A stretch of DNA of 35,142 bases. Origin: Microcaldota archaeon. GTDB taxonomy: Archaea; Micrarchaeota; Micrarchaeia; Anstonellales; Anstonellaceae. Every line of letters starts with the position of its first letter. Position 1 is the stretch's first letter. The notes under the pieces were generated by a model, which saw nothing but the letters and a program-made list of their open reading frames with translations, was not told the DNA's origin and did no database searches. Location: assembly GCA_026396355.1 (NCBI GenBank), contig JAPLWY010000092.1, positions 1 through 35,142 of the forward strand, given 5' to 3'. The position numbers and the translations under genes were made by a program. Positions 30,771-35,142 of this stretch are shown here, one piece after another.

Positions 30771-31819
30771 CCACTCGGCTCGCTGCCGTCTGTGACCAGC
30801 ACTTTTATCTTCATGCCGGGCCGCTTTCCGATTGAGATGAATTCCTGCGCAAGTACATCCGCTTCTGCCCGGTTGGCAATCTTGACGCCTTTGCCAATCG
30901 GTATGTCAATCACAACATATTCTGCGCCCACGCTCTTTTTCTTTGCCATTATCGAGGCAAGCATGACGCCTCGCGGGTCAAGCGAGAGAGGGTTTCTGAT
31001 CTTGATGAGCTTGTCATCTGCTGAGGCAAGTTGAAGCGCCCCGCCCCATACCACGCAGCCATGCGATTTTTTCACAATGTCGCGCATTTCCTCGAGCTTT
31101 ATGCTGACTGAACACAAGGTTTCCATTGTGTCTGCCGTCCCTGCGGCAGAAGTTATGGAGCGGCTGGAGGTTTTTGGAATGTAAAGGCCTGCGGCTGCAA
31201 TTATCGGGACGGTTATCATGGTGGTGCGGTTCCCTGCCACTCCGCCAATGCAGTGCTTGTCGCATACCGGCCCCCTGCCAAGCGCAAGGGTTTTTCCGCT
31301 GTCCACAACAGCCTGCGTGAGCCCGACCACTTCGTTCTCGTTCATTCCGCGTATGTAAACCGAAGTTATGAATGAGGCAAGCTCAGGCTCGGACAATCTG
31401 TTCTGCATAAGCTCGGACATTATGGCCGTCATCTCCTCCCTTGAGAGTATTCCCCCGTCCAGCTTCTTTTTTATGTATTCAATCGAGGACGGGCGCTGCA
31501 TATGCAGTATCTCGATATCTGCGCCGTCAGTTATGCCCAGCTCGTCAGTTGCCTCGGAAAAAAGCCCGATCTCGCCTTTCTTGACCAAGTCGGATGACAA
31601 ATCCAGTATTGCGATTGCCTCTGCTTTCTTGTGGCGTAGCACCACGCGGTGGGAAGTGTACAAATCGTTTGCGTGCGCGTCAGCCTCGTTGAGCACCACT
31701 ATCTTGCTGCCTGCGGATATGTCAAAGCAGGTGGCCTTGCAGATGTATTTCTTGTATTTCCACACCTCGTCCTTGGGGTGAAGTTTCCCAGAGCCGGGCA
31801 TCAAGTCTCGCAGGTTCAT
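30734..31819 (-). CDS. deoA: AMP phosphorylase (archaeal thymidine phosphorylase family), interrupted
   Basis: This enzyme cleaves AMP with phosphate to ribose 1,5-bisphosphate, first step of the archaeal nucleotide salvage route that can end at form III RuBisCO. An N-terminal domain of about 80 residues precedes the phosphorylase core: VYIRGMNENEVVGLTQAVVD, VCDKHCIGGVAGNRTTM with the phosphate-site Lys-His, and KTSSRSITSAAGTADTMETL. The frame is good to VLVTDGSEP (about residue 345), then shifts and stops at 30734. ATG 31819 is chosen because it lies 26 bases from a TATA box and the upstream frame reads through that box. Thymidine phosphorylase is a less likely label given the N-terminal domain. 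Confidence 0.83.
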   Translation of the reverse strand: MNLRDLMPGSGKLHPKDEVWKYKKYICKATCFDISAGSKIVVLNEADAHANDLYTSHRVVLRHKKAEAIAILDLSSDLVKKGEIGLFSEATDELGITDGADIEILHMQRPSSIEYIKKKLDGGILSREEMTAIMSELMQNRLSEPELASFITSVYIRGMNENEVVGLTQAVVDSGKTLALGRGPVCDKHCIGGVAGNRTTMITVPIIAAAGLYIPKTSSRSITSAAGTADTMETLCSVSIKLEEMRDIVKKSHGCVVWGGALQLASADDKLIKIRNPLSLDPRGVMLASIMAKKKSVGAEYVVIDIPIGKGVKIANRAEADVLAQEFISIGKRPGMKIKVLVTDGSEPSGMSSMFSIGKGP

Positions 31820-31839
31820 GCACTGCTGTTCGGTTGTGA

Positions 31840-31850
31840 AATTTATAAAC
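31840..31850 (-). promoter_or_regulatory. TATA box for AMP phosphorylase
   Basis: On the reverse strand GTTTATAAATT is near the archaeal consensus. Its centre lies 26 bases before ATG 31819, so the mRNA should be leaderless. Confidence 0.65.
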
Positions 31851-31894
31851 CATCGCAGGCGCGGCATTTATTTCCCCCGCGCATTTCGTCGGGA

Positions 31895-31972
31895 AGCGCT
31901 TACGCTAAGGTTTGTTTGTTGAGTGCGCTTGGCGCACTGCTCTCAAAATCCTCGCTTACGCTCGGATTTTAA
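31895..31972 (-). terminator. Hairpin cluster downstream of 5S rRNA, likely terminator or processing region
   Basis: Directly after the 5S 3' end on the reverse strand, a hairpin with 7-bp arms AAAATCC/GGATTTT (31945-31970) ends in TTTT. A second with arms AGTGCGC/GCGCACT and a 3-base loop (31922-31938) follows. A third, AGCG-ctta-CGCT, lies at 31895-31906. The ten bases CGCTTACGCT occur twice, at 31897-31906 and 31953-31962. The first hairpin plus TTTT is terminator-like. The repeats are unexplained. Confidence 0.5.
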
Positions 31973-31977
31973 GATTG

Positions 31978-32093
31978 TGTCAGCAGCAATGCGCATTCCC
32001 GTGCAGAGCACAGTACAAACAACATCGTAAGAGGGCTTAACTTCCGAGTTCGGAATGGGTTCGGGTGTTTCCCCTCTCCTATGACCGCTGACA
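31978..32093 (-). rRNA. 5S ribosomal RNA
   Basis: On the reverse strand the conserved loop B/C region reads CCCATTCCGAACTCGGAAG and then TTAAGCCCTC, the most invariant stretch of 5S rRNA. The ends pair as the terminal helix: TGTCAGC at the 5' end and GCTGACA at the 3' end. The length is about 116 bases, normal for 5S. No 16S or 23S gene lies in the window, so this 5S is unlinked or the operon is split. It is flanked upstream by an orphan gene and downstream by hairpins and the AMP phosphorylase gene. Confidence 0.93.
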
Positions 32094-32110
32094 GGCTGGA
32101 TATTGACCTA

Positions 32111-32122
32111 ACTGTTTTTAAC
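32111..32122 (-). promoter_or_regulatory. TATA candidate for 5S rRNA
   Basis: The reverse strand reads GTTAAAAACAGT, centred about 25 bases upstream of the mapped 5' helix end at 32093. This suggests the 5S has its own promoter. Confidence 0.5.
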
Positions 32123-32130
32123 CGTTGCGC

Positions 32131-33012
32131 TCAAAGCCCTTCGATTTTTCCGCTTCTGAAATCCATATACCAGCTTCGCGCCGAGCCCTTTCTCACTATC
32201 ATTATGGCTGCCTCGTCGCTAATCTCCTTTTCCGGATTTTTTCTCTTCTTCTCCACGCCAACCCTGATTCCTGCGACTTTTTGCATCGCATCGAAATTGA
32301 CTCCGTGCCTCTCCGCAATAATCCTCATGCAGCCAAGCTTTCCTGCCTTCGCGGCTTTTGTCTCATGCACGCGCAGCACTTCTTTTATCTGCTTGAAAGC
32401 CTCGTGGTTCTTCAGGTTGGGGATTTCATGCTTGGGCTGGTGAGAGTCAAGCATGGCAAGGCTGTTCTCAAGCTTTTGCGCCGGCAGGGCGGACTTCAGG
32501 CCAAATTTCAAAGACCCGGACCGTTCATGAAGCACAATGTAAATGCTGTCCATCCGGCAGTTTCTCAGCCGCCTGTCCTTTATTTCGCCTGCCTTGTTGA
32601 GTTCTGCTATGGTTGCCAGGAGGCGCCCTTCCTCGGAACCGATGCCAGCGAGCGCTATATAGAATTCGCGCATGAACGTCCTTGTTTCGGAGTGCTTGAC
32701 TGCATCCTCAACTGTCTTTGCCCTGATGGGCTTTCGGTCCTTTGGCACGTTTTTCAGGAAGGCAGTTATTTCAGTCTCAACTCCGGTATTCACGCCGTTC
32801 CCGAGTTTCTTTTCAATATCATTCATGACAGCAATCTCTTCATTGTATATCCGAGTATACCTTGGGTGCAGCATCTGGAAGAACAGCCCCGGTCCGCCAT
32901 TCCTGTCCAGCCTGGACCGGATATTGCGGTTGAATTCCTTGACCCTTTCAGGGCTGATGTGGTCAATATGCTTCTTCTCATTTTTCATGATATTGGTTAA
33001 GTTCATATTCAT
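32131..33012 (-). CDS. Protein of unknown function, helical and charged
   Basis: I do not recognise this 293-residue protein. It is rich in Lys, Arg, Glu and Ile, mostly helical in appearance, with no membrane span and no signal peptide. There is no nucleotide-binding loop or clear zinc-binding Cys cluster. The C-terminal part has CMRIIAERHGVNFDAMQKVA and then RKNPEKEISDEAAIMIVRKG, which could be a small DNA- or RNA-binding helical unit, but this is weak. Several Met codons near the start (33012, 33006, 32988) are possible. Its base and amino-acid composition is somewhat more AT-rich and Lys/Asn-rich than its neighbours, so it might be recently acquired. It ends 38 bases before the 5S rRNA on the same strand. 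Confidence 0.6.
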   Translation of the reverse strand: MNMNLTNIMKNEKKHIDHISPERVKEFNRNIRSRLDRNGGPGLFFQMLHPRYTRIYNEEIAVMNDIEKKLGNGVNTGVETEITAFLKNVPKDRKPIRAKTVEDAVKHSETRTFMREFYIALAGIGSEEGRLLATIAELNKAGEIKDRRLRNCRMDSIYIVLHERSGSLKFGLKSALPAQKLENSLAMLDSHQPKHEIPNLKNHEAFKQIKEVLRVHETKAAKAGKLGCMRIIAERHGVNFDAMQKVAGIRVGVEKKRKNPEKEISDEAAIMIVRKGSARSWYMDFRSGKIEGL

Positions 33013-33064
33013 AAAATCACTCTTAATCGCTTTTACTTCTCCACACTGCCCTAATTTGTGTCAA

Positions 33065-33076
33065 TGTATTTAAAAA
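33065..33076 (-). promoter_or_regulatory. TATA candidate for the orphan gene
   Basis: The reverse strand reads ATTTTTAAATAC in an AT-rich stretch of the 138-base divergent gap. A start near 33045 would leave a leader of about 30 bases. Confidence 0.35.
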
Positions 33077-33118
33077 TGTGTTGCTTATTGCCTGCCAGCG
33101 CGAAAACCCGACTCCAAG

Positions 33119-33128
33119 AGTTTTAAAC
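33119..33128 (+). promoter_or_regulatory. TATA candidate for the GT4 glycosyltransferase
   Basis: AGTTTTAAAC is centred about 27 bases before ATG 33151 and there is no ribosome-binding site between, so this is leaderless-type spacing. Confidence 0.5.
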
Positions 33129-33150
33129 CCTAGAAACCAAACACCTAGCT

Positions 33151-34275
33151 ATGCAGGTCGGAATATTCACTGACAGCTACCTTCCCAACACTGATGGCGT
33201 GGTAAGCTCAATCCTCGCATTGCGCAAGGGCCTCTCTGAAAAAGGGCACGGCTCGGTGGTTTTTGCGCCTGATTCTCCTGGCTACAAAGACTTGCCAAGC
33301 GCGCGTGTCAGGCGCTTCCGAGCAGTGGCATTTCCCCCTTATCCGGACTATCGCGGCGCGGTTTTTCCATATTCCATCCCTGCAAGCGTGGCAAGGGAGG
33401 AAAATCTCTCCATAGTGCACTCCAAGGCAATGGCAATGATGGCAGTCGGCGCATACAAATTCGCGCGCCGTTCGCATCTTCCCTCGGTGGCAAGCGTGGA
33501 AACTATGATTCCTGATGGCGTGCATTACATTTTGCCATTCAAGATGGCGCAGGAAACCGGCAAGAAAGCAATCTGGTCCTACCTTGGCTGGCTTTACTCG
33601 AATTTCGATATTGTGACTTCTCCTTCCCGCCACACGCAGAGGGTGCTTTTGGAAAACGGAATAAAAAGCGAAGTAATCCCTTCGCCTGTGGACACTGACA
33701 GGTTCAGGCCAAATTCCCAAGCAGGATTGCGCGTCCGCGAAAAGCTTTGCATCTCAGACAACAAAGTGTTCCTTTCGGTCGGAAGGGTGGCAAAAGAGAA
33801 GAATTATGATTTTTTGATTGAGGTGGCAAAAGAAATGCACGAGCCGACCGCACGGTTCCTCATAGTTGGCAAGGGGCCGTATCTGGAACAGCTTCGGAAA
33901 AACGTGCAGTTGCAAGGAGTGGCGCGCAATTTTGTTTTCTCCGGCTTTGTGGAAGACTCTTCTCTTGTGGATTATTACAATGCGGCCGATGCATTCGTTT
34001 TCCCCTCTCAGTTCGAGACGCAGGGGCTCACCTTGCTTGAGGCATTGTCCTGCGGAAAGCCTGCCTGCGTGCTTAAGGGCACCCCCATGGAGGAGATTGT
34101 GAAGGGGAGCTGCGGGCGGGTGTTTTCCCAGGATGCGCGCAGCTGCGCGAAAAGCATGATGTCCTGCCTGCAAAGCCGCAAGGGCATGGCTGCAAAGGCT
34201 CGGAAAACCGCACTGAAGTATTCCATTCCTGTCTGCACCGGCAGGCTGGTTTCGCTTTACAAAAAGCTAATCTGA
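33151..34275 (+). CDS. Glycosyltransferase family 4
   Basis: This 374-residue GT-B retaining enzyme has an N-terminal domain with VGIFTDSYLPNTDGVVSSIL, the typical GT4 start with its glycine/asparagine acceptor loop, then IVHSKAMAMMAVGAYKFAR. The donor domain has FLSVGRVAKEKNYDFLIEVA, FLIVGKGPYLEQL and VFPSQFETQGLTLLEALSCG, carrying the E-x7-E motif (about 291-299), then GTPMEEIV. The pattern is close to enzymes that glucosylate or mannosylate membrane lipids, such as diacylglycerol glycosyltransferases and PimB-type proteins, so a glycolipid head-group role is plausible. A leaderless TATA box supports ATG 33151. Confidence 0.85.
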   Translation: MQVGIFTDSYLPNTDGVVSSILALRKGLSEKGHGSVVFAPDSPGYKDLPSARVRRFRAVAFPPYPDYRGAVFPYSIPASVAREENLSIVHSKAMAMMAVGAYKFARRSHLPSVASVETMIPDGVHYILPFKMAQETGKKAIWSYLGWLYSNFDIVTSPSRHTQRVLLENGIKSEVIPSPVDTDRFRPNSQAGLRVREKLCISDNKVFLSVGRVAKEKNYDFLIEVAKEMHEPTARFLIVGKGPYLEQLRKNVQLQGVARNFVFSGFVEDSSLVDYYNAADAFVFPSQFETQGLTLLEALSCGKPACVLKGTPMEEIVKGSCGRVFSQDARSCAKSMMSCLQSRKGMAAKARKTALKYSIPVCTGRLVSLYKKLI

Positions 34276-34346
34276 CTCCAAAAAGGCAATCTGATTCTGT
34301 AAAAAGCCGTTTTATCCCATCTCACAATCATCTCGTAACGGAGGAG

Positions 34347-34356
34347 AGTTTATAAG
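34347..34356 (+). promoter_or_regulatory. TATA box for the last gene
   Basis: AGTTTATAAG is near the archaeal consensus. Predicted initiation near 34378 is nine bases before ATG 34387. Confidence 0.55.
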
Positions 34357-34386
34357 CACACTCAGTGAATTAGCCAACGTGAGGCT

Positions 34387-34572
34387 ATGGTAGATACGCG
34401 TTATTTTGCTTATGCTGCCGCGGCGATTGCGCTGACTGGCGCGCTGGGCTCGTTCGCGGGCGGCGGGCTGGGAATCATTGCCGGAATCCTGTGCTTCATT
34501 GGCGCAGTGGCTTCGATTGCAATCTACAGGTGGTGGCATCAATTGCAATCTACAAGTACGGCTATGTCATAA
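34387..34572 (+). CDS. N-terminal membrane segment of the interrupted last gene
   Basis: This frame reads MVDTRYFAYAAAAIALTGAL and on through a second hydrophobic segment (IIAGILCFIGAVASIAIY), then breaks at an imperfect 26-base duplication and stops at 34572. The true protein continues in the frame starting at 34533 (next entry). Two membrane spans at the N-terminus would anchor a large cytoplasmic domain. Confidence 0.6.
   Translation: MVDTRYFAYAAAAIALTGALGSFAGGGLGIIAGILCFIGAVASIAIYRWWHQLQSTSTAMS
34507..34554 (+). repeat. Imperfect 26-base tandem duplication breaking the gene
   Basis: The 22 bases at 34507-34528 and at 34533-34554 are the same except for two positions. Both copies encode the same peptide VASIAIY, and both differences are third-codon-position changes (GCT/GCA, TCG/TCA). 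The offset of 26 bases shifts the frame. Removing one copy restores a continuous gene. Confidence 0.85.
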
Positions 34573-35142
34573 TGCCAATAGTGCTGCAGCGGAGCAACGT
34601 GGTCCAGATAATGGAGGGCGGATTTGAGATTCCCCCGACAAACGACGTGGTGCTCAAGAACATCAACGGAGTCTATTATGCAAGCAAATACCTGGGCGTG
34701 CGCATATTCGAGTCGGCATCGGAAAAGTCTGCAGAGGAGAATTTCGTCTACTCCGAGTATTTCGAGCGCGCAATCTCGTCGGTGAAGCACGTCACCAAAT
34801 TCGCACTCATGGTCTACATGAAGGATATTTCAGAGCACCGGAGCAGGATAGAGACCAAGCACGCAGAGGCGCAGCTTAGGCTCGCCCGCGAGCGCGACAA
34901 GCCAGACCCGGATGTTCTTAGGCTCGACCGGTATGAAAAGGAAGTCGCCATGTGGGAAAACCAGATAACCAAGCTCACGCGCGGCATCAAGCCAATGGGC
35001 GTGGTGTCCTACGTGATGACGACTGCGGTCGGCGTGAGCAAGGAAGCCGCGATTGCCGCGGTGACCGGGCAGGCAAACGAGCTCCGGGCGACAATCGCAA
35101 ACGCGCTCAATGTCCAAGTCGATTCGCTTAACGGGGAAGAAA
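34533..35142 (+). CDS. Membrane-anchored protein of unknown function, continues past window
   Basis: This is the main part of the gene beginning at 34387: VASIAIYKYGYVIMPIVLQR, then VYYASKYLGVRIFESASEKS, then a charged, probably coiled-coil stretch (HRSRIETKHAEAQLRLARER), and KPMGVVSYVMTTAVGVSKEA. It is open to the window end, 203 codons. The last part (GQANELRATIANALNVQVD followed by SLNGEE) is faintly like the N-terminal region of VirB4/TraC-type conjugation ATPases, whose P-loop domain would lie beyond the window. That is only a weak resemblance and could be wrong. Together with the N-terminal spans this suggests a membrane-bound machine component. Confidence 0.55.
   Translation, partial: MASIAIYKYGYVIMPIVLQRSNVVQIMEGGFEIPPTNDVVLKNINGVYYASKYLGVRIFESASEKSAEENFVYSEYFERAISSVKHVTKFALMVYMKDISEHRSRIETKHAEAQLRLARERDKPDPDVLRLDRYEKEVAMWENQITKLTRGIKPMGVVSYVMTTAVGVSKEAAIAAVTGQANELRATIANALNVQVDSLNGEE

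Noticed and set aside
9265..30780. Introns, inteins or ribosomal bypassing as cause of the broken genes
   Set aside because: Those would add sequence between the conserved parts. Here conserved sequence is missing, so removal of bases cannot restore the proteins.
1..35142. CRISPR arrays, tRNA genes, insertion sequences
   Set aside because: I found no regularly spaced repeats, no cloverleaf-like sequences with T-loop signatures and no transposase-like frames in the gaps I read.

Overview
This window is archaeal. The evidence is the gene content (an FtsZ–SecE–Spt5 run, an archaeal-type L11, AMP phosphorylase, HMG-CoA reductase, a UbiA-family archaeal lipid prenyltransferase and an Alg7-like GlcNAc-1-P transferase) and the expression signals. 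A-T rich TATA elements lie about 25-28 bases upstream of many starts. Genes inside operons are preceded by GGTG or GTGAT, which match the end of archaeal 16S rRNA. Small genes and AMP phosphorylase would fit a DPANN-type lineage, but the sequence alone does not fix the phylum.

Layout. 1-11444 is a surface-glycan region. It holds two glycosyltransferases, a leftward rfbF-rfbG-rfbH set making a CDP-4-keto-3,6-dideoxyhexose, and a divergent rightward operon. That operon encodes an acetaldehyde dehydrogenase homologue, a 4-hydroxy-2-oxovalerate aldolase homologue, a ThDP carboligase-type enzyme, a short-chain dehydrogenase/epimerase and a class I aminotransferase. 11525-16986 holds a flippase, a phosphohexosamine mutase, UDP-GlcNAc 2-epimerase, an ACT-domain regulator and a sugar-nucleotide pyrophosphorylase. 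17008-22798 is a leftward operon: agmatinase, HMG-CoA reductase, a large membrane protein, a polyprenyl-phosphate GlcNAc-1-P transferase and a UDP-sugar epimerase. 22866-27889 runs rightward: lipid prenyltransferase, purC, purE, a tRNA m1A methyltransferase, L11 and a secreted beta-propeller protein. 27896-33012 is leftward: GNAT, Spt5, SecE, FtsZ, AMP phosphorylase, a lone 5S rRNA and an orphan protein. 33151-35142 holds a GT4 glycosyltransferase and a membrane-anchored protein cut by the window edge.

The most interesting biology is the CDP-dideoxysugar set facing an aldehyde dehydrogenase/aldolase/ThDP-enzyme operon. I read it as a pathway for a branched or chain-extended 3,6-dideoxy sugar in an archaeon, analogous to yersiniose-type sugars. 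The aldolase pair would supply an unusual 2-oxo acid to the ThDP enzyme.

The most striking structural feature is a set of broken conserved genes. Six genes (the ThDP enzyme, wecB, purC, L11, ftsZ, AMP phosphorylase) each change frame at a point where a short conserved block, about 5 to 17 residues, is missing, and then continue with good homology. One gene has an in-frame TAA followed by 39 more family-like codons. One has a 26-base imperfect duplication whose two copies differ only at synonymous sites. Essential genes are among those hit, so I suspect closed-up gaps and strain mixing in the assembly rather than biology. Other explanations should be tested against reads.
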